Shown: in pieces, positions 52,983-63,842 of the stretch
How the letters are laid out: every line of letters begins with the position of its first letter
How positions within the stretch are numbered: the first letter of the stretch is position 1
Assembly (NCBI RefSeq): GCF_030269925.1
Contig: NC_085130.1
Span: 4,848,501-4,912,500, forward strand
Origin: Bombyx mori
Taxonomy: Eukaryota > Arthropoda > Insecta > Lepidoptera > Bombycidae
DNA: 64,000 bases
Reading direction: 5' to 3'
Program-made: the position numbers and the translations under genes
Notes under the pieces: generated by a model
Database searches by the model: none
The model's input: the letters and a program-made list of their open reading frames with translations, nothing else
What the model was told of the DNA's origin: nothing

Positions 52983-53389
52983 CCTTGGATTTGCAAAGTA
53001 AATGCCACCCCCATCTTGAAGTCCGCGGTCAAATTCTCAATTGTATTGCCGGGGCCTTGAAACGACCTCTTTGGAGTTAAAGGAGTTACGAGTAATCACC
53101 CTAGCCCAGTGGTTGGCAGCGTTACTGACAACGTATGTAACTCCCAACTATTTATATACCTACCGTTCTCAGTTTATATTACATTACGTTACATCATCAT
53201 ATTAATATACATAAAATTTAAGTAATAACCCAAGCTTTTCTCAAGTTAAATCTTCTCAATTTCAATATTAAATAGCTCAACTTATAACTTATAAATTATT
53301 ACTTCTGTTAGGCGTCCTAAGACGCAAGCGCTTATTATAGCTTAGCTCGTGCGCCTTCTAAACATATTCCAAATTAGACATACCACGGA
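52983..53389. other. unassigned stretch
   Basis: Nothing recognised. Confidence 0.4.
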
Positions 53390-53590
53390 ATTACCAGTGA
53401 CCTAGAAAGTATATGGCAAAAGGAAGAGAGGCTGTCCCGGAAAAACTTGGCGTCTCTCAGTAAAGCAGGAAGTGGGCATCTTGGGAATGACGTAGGAGGA
53501 CTACCCAAGACTGATTCCAATGGAAGATTTTCTTTTCGAGCCCTACACCCCAGCCGAAGTAATGGGAAAGGATGATGAAGAAGAAGCCAT
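53390..53590 (+). mobile_element. possible LINE 3' end
   Basis: The + strand reads GCPGKTWRLSVKQEVGILGM and ends in an AAGGATGATGAAGAAGAAG tail, resembling a LINE C-terminus plus tail. Confidence 0.4.
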
Positions 53591-53621
53591 ACCACGGCTC
53601 CACAATTACACTGAAAAACTA

Positions 53622-54030
53622 TTTTTTTCTTTTTCTTAGAAGGATGGACGAGCTCACAGCCCACCTGGTATTAAGTGGTTACTGGAGCCCATGGACATCT
53701 ACGACGTAAATTCGCCACTCATCTTGAGGAGTTCTAAGGTCTCAAGTATAGTTACAACGGCTGCCCCACCCTTCAAACTGAACCGCATTACTGCTTTACG
53801 GCAGAAATAGGTGAGGTAGTGGTACCTACCCGCGCGGACTCACAAAAGGTCCTACCACCAGTAATTACCAGAAATTAAATTTGCGGGTTTGATTTTAATA
53901 CACGATGTTATTTCTTCAACGTGGAAGTCAATCGAGAACATTTGTTGAGTACCCGCCTGGGATTCGAATACCGGTGCATCGTTCAACACGAATGCACCGG
54001 ACGTATTATCCTTTAGGCCACGACGACTTC
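53622..54030 (-). mobile_element. Bm1: Bm1-type SINE with head
   Basis: Nearly full length on the minus strand, with a small deletion in the middle (GTGAACATTTGTTGAGTAC joined directly to CCGCCTGG on +). It lies 20 bp from the mariner. Confidence 0.88.
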
Positions 54031-54050
54031 TAATTCTGTTATTATACCTA

Positions 54051-55349
54051 GTCAGGTCATAAATTCTGTCACATGTTTAATGTAAAATAATTGAAACAAA
54101 TTTATTCATTATGTAACCATTCATATACCAAAATGAACTTAATGAAACATAGATTTTTATGACCCTAAAGTTTATTCAAAATGACCTCCGTGATTTTGAA
54201 TACAGGCCTTCAATCTGCGCGGCCAGTTGTCTATCGCAGCACGAACGAGGTCCATGTCAATATCGGTGGCTGCCTTAATCAAGGATGTCTTGAGTGACTC
54301 CAAATTGGGATGAGGCTTTGAGGACGCCTTTTCCTCCAAGTGTTGCCATATCTTGTAATCTAACGGATTCAAATCTGGACTGGAGGAGGGCCAGTCTTCG
54401 TGCCGGATGAAGTCGATTTCACGCGCCGCCAGCCAGTCTTGTGTGCTCTTCGCTCTATGAGCTGGCGCCGAATCTTGTTGGAATACCCAGTGCCTGTTAT
54501 TGAACATGGTATGAGAAACAGGTTCCACGAGGTTCGTCAGGACTGTATTTTGATACACAACTGCATTCGTTTTTACACCTTTCTCACAAAAATGTACCTC
54601 GGTTAAGCCCCAATAAGAAACTTCCAACCATACCATGAGCGAGGATGGAAAATGACCTCGTTGGACACGCGGAATACGGTTGCTCGCTTCTTCACTACTG
54701 TGTGCGTACACCTTATCATTTTGTTTGTTGTAGCTCTCTTCTACGGTAAAAAATTTTTCATCCGTAAAAAGAATTTCCCGATATTTTTTTCCCGCGTACC
54801 GCTTCAACAAAGCGCGGCATCTCTTCAGTCTTAAGTCCATTAGACGAGCATTCAAACGATGTCCTGTTTTTCTTCGATATGCCCGAAGCCCTAAGTCTTC
54901 ATTTAACACCCTTTTCACCGTGGTTCTGCTTAACCCCATCTGAAGGGCCAACAGTTTCTGCTTACGTTTGGGATTTCTTTAAATTCGCGCCTTCACAGCT
55001 TTTATCACTGCTGGAGTCCTAACAGACCGAGGGCGACCACTTCTTGACCTGTCATTTACACTAGAGTCTCCATTGTATCGTTTGATGGTACGATAAACGA
55101 ATCTTTTGCTTATATTCAAATTTTTCAGTATGTTAAAAATTTGAATTGGCGCGTAACCGCAACGATGCAACGCAATAACTGCAACACGGTCTTCTTTAAG
55201 CGTCCACTCCATATTTAAAAATGAGTAAAATTCTAAAAGTATACATTTTTATTTTCATGAACAATTCGAAATTCGAATTCAATAAACTATTTTGTGGCCA
55301 GCATTCTAAAAGAAAAGTTTTTACTGTGTGACAATACTTATGACCTGAC
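54051..55349 (-). mobile_element. mariner (maT-type, DD37D), complete ends
   Basis: 1,299 bp between TA dinucleotides (54049-54050 and 55350-55351), the Tc1/mariner target duplication. Terminal inverted repeats start GTCAGGTCATAA on both ends and match over most of about 24 bp. It encodes one transposase reading frame on the minus strand. Size, ends and DD37D signature fit the basal mariner lineage first described from silkworm (Bmmar1/maT). Confidence 0.92.
54172..55212 (-). pseudogene. mariner transposase with one internal stop
   Basis: One continuous frame of 346 sense-length codons starting MEWTLKEDR and ending NHGGHFE, interrupted only by TAA at 54979-54981 (after AVKARI). The N-terminal part has two helix-turn-helix DNA-binding motifs (RCGYAPIQIFNILKNLNISK; SRTTVKRVLNEDLGLRAYRR). 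Catalytic aspartates are D151 (LFTDEKFF), D247 (VFQQDSAPAHRA) and D285 (DLNPLDY), with 37 residues between the last two. The enzyme would cut and paste the element at TA sites. Normal family length is about 345 residues, so only this stop and a few substitutions (for example VWLEVSYWG for the usual VWGGVSYWG) separate it from intact. Confidence 0.92.
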
Positions 55350-55689
55350 TAGTTATAAGTAAAATCGCTGCAGCTCGTGACTTGTACGCTGCCCGAAGCC
55401 TCCGGAGACGCCCCGTTTGTCACTGTCGCATCCTCCCTGTTATGATTCGAACAATTCTCGAATAGAGAATTATCTCAAAGAATCTCCGCTTGTCCCCCTC
55501 ATTTAGTTTCGTTTATTGTGCTTATTATTTTCAAGCTTGATTTATATGAGTTTATTTGTTTTAAAACGCTGCAATATCCACGTTAATGTGGTACTGTTAC
55601 TAGTGGTGAGTACAAGGAATTGAAGTTAAAAAAAAAATGAAATAAAACTTTACGGGTGCTATTAAGACTTACCACCGAATTCCGAATGC
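55350..55689. other. unassigned stretch
   Basis: Nothing recognised. Confidence 0.4.
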
Positions 55690-55933
55690 TTTTTTTTTGC
55701 TTAGATTGGTGAACGAGCTCACAGCCCACCTGGTAATAAAGTGGTTACCGGAGCCCATAGACGTCTACAACTTAAATGCCGCTATCCACCTTGTAATATG
55801 AGTTCTAAGGTCTCAGTATAGTTACAACGGCTGCCCTACCCTTCAAACCGAAACGCATTACTGCTTCACGACAGAAACAAGCAGAGTGATGGTACCTATT
55901 AGCACAGAATCTAAAGACGGCTACCACCAGAAA
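55690..55933 (-). mobile_element. Bm1: Bm1-type SINE, 5'-truncated
   Basis: Body and tail, moderately diverged near the ACTGGTGG end. Confidence 0.85.
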
Positions 55934-56397
55934 TTAATCTCAATAGGGAGTTGCATTTCAGTGAAAAATATCCATCACCTATAATAACGTATTATTGCTT
56001 TTCCATGATCTTGCTCTAATGGCCAATGACTATTTAATTTTATTAATATTAAACTGCTACCATTATTGTCCACGTATAGAATGAGTCTTTGAGCTAATAA
56101 AAACAAATATAGCTCTAATGAAAACGTGATGAATTATGTCGAAGCCTTGTTGAGTTTTCGACAGCGCCTCACCATAACATTCTCATCCGGACAATGTTAC
56201 TGTAACGTATGTGGTCATTTGTAACCATCGGGCCGTCTCCATCGGCTATCGAGAGCCATCTCGAGTGATCGGAGACCAGTACTAATAGTTCAAAGCTCAC
56301 TTTAACTTGTGAATCGAGTTTCATGTGAGTTACATTTAAGTTGCGTTTCATTCGAGTTCTCTACACTATGTTTAACAATTGCGATTTCGGTTCCAAA
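55934..56397. other. AT-rich intergenic stretch
   Basis: Nothing recognised. Confidence 0.45.
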
Positions 56398-56634
56398 TTT
56401 TTTTTTTATTGCTTGGATGGGTGGACGAGCTCGCAGCCCATCTGGTGTTAAGTGGTTACTGGAGCCCATCGACATCTGCAACGCAAATGCGCCACCCACC
56501 TTGAGATATAAGTTCTAAGATCTCAGTATAGTTAGAACGGCTGCCCCGCCCTTCAAATCGAAACGCATTACTGCTTCAGAAATAGGCAGGGTGGTAGTAC
56601 CTACCCGTGCGGACTCACAATAGGTCCTACCACC
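56398..56634 (-). mobile_element. Bm1: Bm1-type SINE, 5'-truncated
   Basis: Body and tail, with a small deletion (CGGCAG missing) in the CTTCACGGCAGAAATAGG segment. Confidence 0.88.
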
Positions 56635-56739
56635 ACCAGCTCTCTCGTCATCTTATCTTTCTATAACAGAAAAGATACATCAAGGAATAACAAATCTCAT
56701 TCATATCTCTCAAATTACGATAAAATGGATATGCATGTT

Positions 56740-57095
56740 AAAACAATGGGGTGCTTTGAGGAATTGTTCGAGATGATACCTTCATCTCGTTTTTACCATC
56801 ACACCGCCCGCCAACGGAGTAAAGTTCTTCCATACTACCTGGAGCCACTGCGGTCATCCACAGTGCATTTCCAGAGGTTTTTTTTGCCACGTACCATCCG
56901 GCTATGGAATGAGCTCCCCTCCACGGTGTTTCCCAAGCGCTACGATATGTCCTTCCTCAAACGTGGCTTGTGGAGATTATTAAGCGGTAGGTAGCGGCTT
57001 GGCTCTGCCCCTGGCATTGTTGAAGTCCATGGGCGACGGTGACCACTCACCACCAGATAGGCCGTATGTTCGTCTGCTTACAAGGGCAATAAAAA
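56740..57095 (+). mobile_element. CR1/jockey-like LINE 3' end, open frame
   Basis: The + ORF (56725-56994) carries CFEELFEMIPSSRFYHHTAR, LPYYLEPLRSSTVHFQRFFL and RLWNELPSTVFPKRYDMSFL, then the UTR and GGGCAATAAAAAAAAA tail. As open as the copy at 2.6 kb. Confidence 0.8.
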
Positions 57096-57413
57096 AAAAT
57101 TTAAACTCGATTAGTGTAGTCATTTTATCACTCGAAGGCAAAACTCAGACAGGTGGTAATGAAAAATACATAGGAACATTCGACCGCACTCAGTTTTATC
57201 ACCGAATAGATTTTCCGTGCGATTTCAGCAAACAAACGCCGAACGATTTATCGGTTAATGCGGTAACGCAGCGATTTATCGCTCATTTACTCGAATGGAA
57301 ATCGTTATAGAGAGTTGCAACCGATATTCAGCCGCTCAAGTCAAGCGATTTTTTTTCTTAAACGTTCTTGGAAATTAAGGTTTCGATTGGACTATTCTAT
57401 TCACGTATCATAC
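57096..57413. other. AT-rich intergenic stretch
   Basis: Nothing recognised. The ORF at 56999-57310 overlaps LINE UTR. Confidence 0.4.
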
Positions 57414-57478
57414 TGTTACGCGCTACTGGGATTCAGTAAATAAATGTTCCACCAACGTATAACTTAAAACTGTCTTTA
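57414..57478 (-). mobile_element. LTR fragment (terminal 65 bp)
   Basis: TGTTACGCGCTACTGGGATT to TTATCACTTAGA matches the start of 6006-6417. It is cut off at an (AT)n run. Confidence 0.5.
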
Positions 57479-57484
57479 TCACTT

Positions 57485-57518
<34 letters not shown>
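57485..57518. repeat. (AT)n microsatellite
   Basis: About 17 AT units. Confidence 0.9.
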
Positions 57519-57519
<1 letters not shown>

Positions 57520-58382
57520 GGCATTGATGGTAGGACGAGCTCACGGCCCACAGAAATAAAGGTAAGCAATCCTTTTATAAACTAGTGATCCTGATCAAGC
57601 TTTAAGGCTAAATCAATAAAATTATTACATATTTTTATTGGTCCTTCCTACTTATGTAAATTTTCAAGTCGATCGGACGTATTTAAGTTGATCAAAATTA
57701 TGTAGAGATTAAGTGAATATACCGTTAAATACATAGCTACATAAAATTATGTACTAGCCAATTTAATATAAAAAAGTGAAGGTGTCATCAATCCAAATTC
57801 CAGCCTCCAGGTCAATTCTATATTCACAAACAAGACCTTCAGTGTCCAAGTTATTCTAATTTTATAACGGAACCCTAATAATTAGTGTGATTAAAAACCA
57901 GAATACTAATAAATCACCTAAAAAAAAACAAAAAAAAATTAAAACAATCAAACGGAGGCGTTAATCTCATTGAAATTAAATACTTGATAAATATTGTAAC
58001 AACGCGATACGTAACACCGTTTAATCGATTTTAATCGAAAAACGTAATGTTTATTAGGTGTCGAACGAACAGCAATCGATTCACGATCGTAATCGCCTAA
58101 CCTTTAATATTCGATTACAAGGAGTATCGATTAAAATCGTATAATTGATTATAGATGTATCGATTTCGAAAACGTTTTTTTGTAAATACCATTCGATATC
58201 AATCTTGAATTATGGGTGGTAACGTTTTTTTATTAAGTTTTAGGTTTTTGCTTGTAAATAAAAAATACATTTAAAAATGAGTGTTTCTAAGTAATCGTTG
58301 AGTTTAGTCCATTGAATTGGAACTCTGTACTGTTATTGTTAGCATTTGATAGCAGGGTTTGTTAGTATTAGTTTTATATGAT
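57519..58382. other. Bm1: AT-rich stretch
   Basis: A Bm1 scrap (GATGGTAGGACGAGCTCACG) at 57527-57552. Otherwise nothing recognised. Many ATCGATT/AATCGAT words at 58020-58180. Confidence 0.4.
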
Positions 58383-58855
58383 TTTTTACTGCCTTTGTAG
58401 GCAGACGACAATACGGCCCACCTGATGGTGAATAGTTACCGTCACCCATTTACTACAGCAATGCCAGGGGCAGAGCCAACCCGCTGCCTACCGTCGAATG
58501 CTCTCCACAAGCCTCGTTTGAAGAAGGACAAGTCATAGCGCTTGTGAAACATCGTGGAGGGGAGCTCATTCCAAAGCCGGATGGTACGTGGCAAAAAAAA
58601 TATCTGAAAACGTACTGTGAATGAACGCAGTGGCTCCAGATAGTATGGATGAACTCTACTCCGATGGCGGGCGGTGCGATAGTAAAAACGAGATGATGGA
58701 ATCATCTCAAACAATTCCTCAGAGCACTCCCCATGGAACATATGGTACAAAATACAGACAGAAGCGAAGTCTCTCCGCAGATCCCGAGGTTCCAAGCAAT
58801 CCGTGTAGTTAAACGGTTCTTGTAGTTTATTCGCAATTACTAAGAGCAGGCCTCT
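58383..58855 (-). mobile_element. CR1/jockey-like LINE 3' end, open frame
   Basis: The minus ORF (58442-58942) includes NYTDCLEPRDLRRDFASVCI, FHGECSEELFEMIPSSRFYY and FLPRTIRLWNELPSTMFHKR. The UTR and tail are towards 58383. The longest coding remnant of this family here. Confidence 0.8.
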
Positions 58856-58924
58856 GATTTGTATACATTTTTCATGACCTATGCAAGTGTAGTGTTCGTC
58901 CACGCAACCCGCACGCACATAAAC

Positions 58925-59226
58925 TATTTTCAGGTCATCCAATTACGCTTTTGCAAGATACCCGTTGGAGCTCCATGGTACTTTGGAAATGTAGATGTTC
59001 ACGATGATTCAGAATCAGATTTATTGCGTAAGTATCCGAAGACATTGTCAGAATGCTTCTATAAGAAAGCGGCGCGACATATTAAGCTTCTTATCGCCTC
59101 AAACTACATTTCCTACCCAGACAGCGGGGCAAAGCTAAGCTGCCGACACACTAAGCATGCTCTATCTGGTCCTCCGGATACACTCTTAATGCTTTTAGAC
59201 ACTAAGCAAGATCATACCCCAAGGTG
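58925..59226 (+). mobile_element. jockey-clade LINE C-terminus
   Basis: The + frame reads VIQLRFCKIPVGAPWYFGNV, DVHDDSESDLLRKYPKTLSE and KAARHIKLLIASNYISYPDS, the C-terminal region of jockey-type ORF2 (GAPWYVRN and DLH motifs). It ends in a stop at 59227. It lies head to head with the minus LINE at 58383-58855, and the two are different families. Confidence 0.7.
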
Positions 59227-59289
59227 AATTCTCTTTTACGGACCCACTTTAGAAATAATTAATTATTTTTTTTCATTAATTAAAATAGC

Positions 59290-59880
59290 ATTAAATACAA
59301 AAAGCACCCACATACACAAAATACAAAAACATGAACAAATGTAAGTTTTTTTTGTTTTTGTTTAAATAAATATCGACAAATTATAATTATCGCGGTTCCA
59401 TTTTTACTACACGATATTATTACTTCATAGTAAAGTCATTTTTGAACGTGAATCAAGTTGGTACGTATTACGTTAGAAATGTTGGTATGTACCTGCGGGA
59501 TTTGAATACACACAGAATAGACACAGTAGCAGCGCTACCCACTTTAGGAATACTTTGGAAAAAAAAAACACAAAATCATTCTTTATTTATAAAAAAAAAA
59601 AAAAACATACAAAATGCACTCCACATACACAAAATACAAAAACATGCACAAATGTATAAGTTTTTTTTTTGTTTAAATAAATATCACCAAATTACAATTT
59701 TTACTACACGATATTATTACTTCATAGTAGAAGTCATTTTTGAACGTGAAGCAAGTACGTATTTCGTTAGAAATGTTGGTATGTGCCTGCGGGATTTCAA
59801 TAGACACAGAGTAGACACAGTAGCAGCGCTCAATATAAGTAAGTACACCGGGCGTCTTATCCTTTAAGCCGCGCCGTCTA
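59290..59880 (-). repeat. tandem duplication of a Bm1-like head/middle
   Basis: Two direct copies (about 59293-59538 and 59600-59832) each contain CATACACAAAATACAAAAAC ATG, TTTACTACACGATATTATTA CTTCATAGTA and CACAGTAGCAGCGCT. ACACGAT..TTATT..TTC and GCGTCTTATCCTTTAAGCC show descent from the minus-oriented SINE middle and head. Confidence 0.65.
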
Positions 59881-60047
59881 AGCTAACTTGTAGATGAGTT
59901 ACAGGAATTTTGCAGTATAAAGGTGGCTGGGATTTCTCCCCTTTTCCTTGAATAGGTCAACAGACAGCTACCTCTGTATGATCCTGTCAGCTGAGTGAAT
60001 TGCTATTGTCAATTTAAACAAATTAATTCAGACACACTTTGTAAAGA

Positions 60048-60551
60048 GGTTTTTGAAGTGAAATGTCTTTAGAATCGTTGTGATTTCAAACTCGGTGAAA
60101 CGAAATGAAACGAAACGAAAAAATAAGTGTGCTGTGATTGGCTTGCCGAAGCGGCTCCGAGCGGCGCCGAAAAATCACGAAGCGCTCCACACGGTCTCGC
60201 GCCCCCGACTAGTTCAGTGTGTTTTTGACGTCCGTGCACGCTGTCGTGGCTCTCGGAGCGCCCTGAGATACTTTTATTTCTATTTAGTTTGTTATCAACA
60301 GATGTCGCTGCACGTAAATTCAACAATTCCTAAATCGCGGTGACGAGATGTTACACAGTTGATAGATGTTCTCATATTTCTCTTGCTAAATCATACTTAC
60401 CTGACGTAGGGATACCGTGATCATGCAGGCGGTTCCCTCAGGGTGAGGTTGTTCCATTGCATTGCGGAGTGATTGACCCTTGCGATTATTTTTATTTTTT
60501 ATAAGTTTCACTTCTACCGTGTGTGTGACTTGCACACACACACACACACAC
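60048..60551 (+). repeat. U1-containing unit
   Basis: Counterpart of 51776-52287: GAAGTGAAA, AATCGTTGTGATTTCAAACT, GAAACGAAATGAAACG, GC-rich block, TTTCTATTTAGTTTGTTATC, then the U1-like segment and (CA)n at 60533-60551. Confidence 0.8.
60393..60492 (+). pseudogene. U1 snRNA-like pseudogene, copy 3
   Basis: ATACTTACCTGACGTAGGGA, ACCGTGATCATGCAGGCGGT, GTGAGGTTGTTCCATTGCAT, CCCTTGCGATTATT: U1 landmarks in order. The closing helix can still form using changed bases (CGTAGGG with CCCTTGCG, including wobbles), but the Sm site and last stem are absent. Confidence 0.75.
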
Positions 60552-60678
60552 TTTTTTTATTGCTCACATGGGGGGCGGGGGACTAGCACACGTCACTCTA
60601 GAGTTAAGTGGTCTCTGGAGTCCATAGACATCGACAGTGTAAATCCCGTCACCCACCTTGCGACATGAGTTCTAAGTA
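60552..60678 (-). mobile_element. Bm1: Bm1-type SINE 3' part, diverged
   Basis: TTTTTTATTGCTCACATGGG to GACATGAGTTCTAAG. Corresponds to 51559-51776 across the inverted duplication. Confidence 0.65.
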
Positions 60679-61049
60679 TCATTTTTTACAGTACAGTAAA
60701 TTGTTAGAACTAAAACTAAATGCATCCTGAATTTTCTTTCATCGCGGTTTTTACACTACGGTCTATAAATGTAGAAAAGAGATTGTTATTGCCGGTTAAA
60801 TTTCGATAAACCTCTACCGCCCTCAGCGCATAAGCGAAAACCCTGTGATTTCCTCTTAATCTATAAATAAAAATACAAACTATATACCTACTTAAGCACG
60901 TAGAATCACTATAGTCATAGAATTTGAATAAGTTGACCAGATTAATGCATCGAAACGATTCCGAGTGTAAAGTTGCGGAGAAAGTTTAGCTTTGCAGAAA
61001 ATGTGTGTGGTGCAAGTCATGAGTGCTTCTTTTTTGTATCGTACATAGA
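60679..61049. other. AT-rich intergenic stretch
   Basis: Nothing recognised. Confidence 0.45.
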
Positions 61050-61288
61050 TTTTTTTTTATTTCTCAGATAGGGGGACGAGCTGACGGCCCACCTGAGGTT
61101 AAGTGGTTACCAGAGCCCATAGACATCTACAACGTAAATGACGCCACTCACCTTGAGATATAAGTTCTAAGGTCTCAGTATAGTAACAACGGCTGCCCCA
61201 CCCTTCAAATCGAAATGCATTGCTTCACGGCAGAAATAGGCAGGGTGGTGGTACCTACCCGTGCGGACTCACAAGAAGTCCTACCACG
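61050..61288 (-). mobile_element. Bm1: Bm1-type SINE, 5'-truncated
   Basis: Body from CCTACCAC (61288) to the T-rich tail. CATTACTGCTTCACGG has lost ACT. Confidence 0.88.
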
Positions 61289-61918
61289 TAGCACGAGCAT
61301 AGCTTCTCCAGAACCTATTTTGGTCCAGGTACAAAGTTAGATAAGATGCCTACAGCCCTACATAAGTAGGCAAAGGTAAAACAGTAAAATACAAATTCCG
61401 TGCAATTTTCTAAACAGTTCTGTTGTCTTCTTTGTTTTTGGTTAGTAGCTATTTAAGCAATAAAAAAAACACCTCCGAAGATTCGACTGATGACTTTGAC
61501 TAGCGTTGATTACATTCATCTAATTCCCGCGACAAGACAAAAAACAGAAAACACTAAATAAAACATCGGCGATTTGATTAAAAAATAAACGCCCTATCTT
61601 GTAATTTAGACCTAATACTCGAAACTAGGTCAAGTTGCCTGAAAAGGTTTAAGATTTAGACTTCACAGTCTAGGAAATGGATGTTGAGTGTAGAGAGGAA
61701 ATTTCAAGTTTTAGCTACTTACATTCCTATCGTAGGTACGTAAGTATACGTTTTTGATATGTCAAAAAGAGTCTAAGCGTAAGAAATATATAGTTTCCGG
61801 TATCAAAATGTACGTGAGGTCCTTTAGAGCGAACGTAAAGGGAATAAACAGTATTGATTATGAAATATTATAAAATTGTACGAAAGAGGAATGTAGCTAG
61901 GAAAGAAATATTTTGAAT
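61289..61918. other. AT-rich intergenic stretch
   Basis: Nothing recognised. Confidence 0.45.
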
Positions 61919-62050
61919 GAGACCTCAGAACTTATATCTCAAGGTGGGTGGCGCATTTACGTTTTGGATGTCTATGGGCTCCAGTAACCATTTAACACCA
62001 GGTGGGCTGTGAGCTCGTCCACCCATCTAAGCAATAAAAAATAAAAATAA
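61919..62050 (+). mobile_element. Bm1: Bm1-type SINE 3' half
   Basis: Near-consensus from GAGACCTCAGAACTTATATC to CATCTAAGCAATAAAAA. Truncated at an unusual internal point, not the common ACTGGTGG. Confidence 0.85.
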
Positions 62051-62082
62051 AATTTAATACCAGTATTTTTTCAGATATATTT

Positions 62083-62428
62083 TATTATCTTTTTATTGCC
62101 AAGATGGGTTCTGGTGTTGAGTGGTCATCGAAGCCCATAGATATCGATCACGCTTATGTCACCCACTTTTATACATGAGCTATACTTAAGTCTCAGTTTT
62201 ACAGTACTGTCACACCCTTCAAACAGAAACGCATTATTACTTCACGACAGAAATAGGTACCCCAGTGGCGCCTACCCATGCGGACTCACTAGACGCTCAG
62301 GCAGCAGTAATGATGCAAATTATAATTTTCGCGGGTTTTTATTTTTGTTACACGATGTTATTCCTTCGCCTTGGGATTAATTCGTGGACATTTATCAAAT
62401 ACGTATTTCTTTAGAAAAAATGTTAGGT
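62083..62428 (-). mobile_element. Bm1: Bm1-type SINE, old, partial head
   Basis: ATTGCCAAGATGGGTTCTGG to ATTTCTTTAGAAAAAATG. The middle (CACGATGTTATTCCTTCGCC) is clear, and the tRNA-like head is lost. Tail to tail with 61919-62050. Confidence 0.75.
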
Positions 62429-63274
62429 ATATCTTTGATAAGGGGTTCTCTCCCAGAGGTTGAAAGACAATGGGACCGCAGGTAGACTATGAAGGTCACC
62501 ATAGTCCATAAGCGACTGGTGCAAATAATTGCATCAGTTGAATTGTAGACAATGCGCTAATTATATTAATACAAATACACTATTATTTAACGCATTTTCA
62601 TAAGTATTTGCAGAACTTAGAAGTTCAAGATATTAAATCATGTTGCAAGTGCTATGATCATTAGTAGACTGAAAGCTGTGGGTAGATCGCAGATAAATTG
62701 GTCACCCTCGTGCTGGTCTGTTTTTGGGAATTATCTTTGGAACTCGAAATATCGGGTTTCATTAAATATGATAATCGCGGTAAAGAGTTATTTACGTAAG
62801 GAGCTAATGAGTTTCTTTTAATAAAACTACGTGGGATTTACTACAGACAGCAGCCAAAGTTAAAAACACTAATTACTGATAATAAATGAAAAACACTCAA
62901 ACGTTAATTTTGCTGGTATATGAATTTAAACTTTCGCCCGTAAAACCAGGTTAAGCCGGTACATAAAATGGTTGATTAATTTAAGTCGCATAAAGTTACA
63001 TAGTGTCCAGGACTTTATAGCGTGTTTCATTTAGCCTCGGAATTAACTGCCCTCCTAGAAGCTTCTTTGGTACATGATAAATCTGTCTTCAAAGGATATA
63101 TGATATAATAAAATAAATAATCACGCACGGTTATCCGGTTCCAATTTAGGATTTCCGTGTCATATGGATACCAGATACGATAAACATACTTATATATTTT
63201 TAAATATATACATATATAGATAATAAACCCCCGGACAAAGAGTAAACAAACCTGTTTATCATAAAATGTTTGGC
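62429..63274. other. AT-rich intergenic stretch
   Basis: Nothing recognised. Confidence 0.45.
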
Positions 63275-63352
63275 CGATGTGGGAATTGAACCCACTACCC
63301 TCGGCGCAAAAGTCAGAGCCACTAACTACTGCATCATCGAGTGAGTCAAATA
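63275..63352 (-). repeat. tRNA-like pseudogene or SINE head
   Basis: The minus strand has TGATGCAGTAGTTAGTGGCT (A-box-like) and a T-arm GTGGGTTCAATTCCCAC (perfect 5-bp stem, B box GGTTCAATTCC). The acceptor stem is poor, so a functional tRNA is unlikely. Confidence 0.5.
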
Positions 63353-63479
63353 ATCCTCTGTCGGTTAGACTGAAAGGCAATACTAAATTAATGTGGACGG
63401 AATTCACGACGAGTACTGTTTATCAAAGGACTGGACTGTCAAAGAAAGAGAAAGAAGAAGTATAGATGCATCAGAAATG

Positions 63480-63842
63480 GGTTGCTAGAGAAGGATGTCG
63501 GTATATCTTGGACTGAGCATCGCACCAACGCCTCAATTCTAAAGGAACTTACATTTCTAAAAGGTTGTCGTCAACAGTGCAGTCCCGGATTCTCCGATAT
63601 TTCGGACACCAATCGCGACGGCCAGCAGAGTCTATCAAGAAACTTGTTGTTCAGGGTAGGGTCAACGGTAAAAGACCTTGTGGACGAAACCCCATGCGTT
63701 GGACTGATCAAGTAAAAAACCATATTAAAACCCCACTTAACGAGTGCGTGCGCCAAGACACAGTTCGTGAACTATGGAGAACAGCTGTCAAGAGTTTTAT
63801 AAACAAAGATTCCACATGACCACGACCACTCTGCCAAGTGTA
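63480..63842 (+). mobile_element. RTE-like LINE 3' end
   Basis: Frames at 63482 and 63565 together give EHRTNASILKELTFLKGC, then SSTVQSRILRYFGHQSRRPA, KLVVQGRVNGKRPCGRN and MRWTDQVKNHIKTPLNECVR, a C-terminus split by one frameshift near 63570. It ends ACCACGACCACTCTGCCAAG, as at 20150 and 40600. Confidence 0.7.

Noticed and set aside
52739..53080. 113-codon + ORF
   Set aside because: It is the translated antisense of a full-length Bm1.
60393..60492. A complete functional U1 snRNA gene
   Set aside because: The Sm site and terminal stem are missing, and stem sequences are altered.
63275..63352. A functional tRNA gene on the minus strand
   Set aside because: Only the T-arm and an A-box-like segment are preserved. 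Common tRNA-derived repeats look like this.
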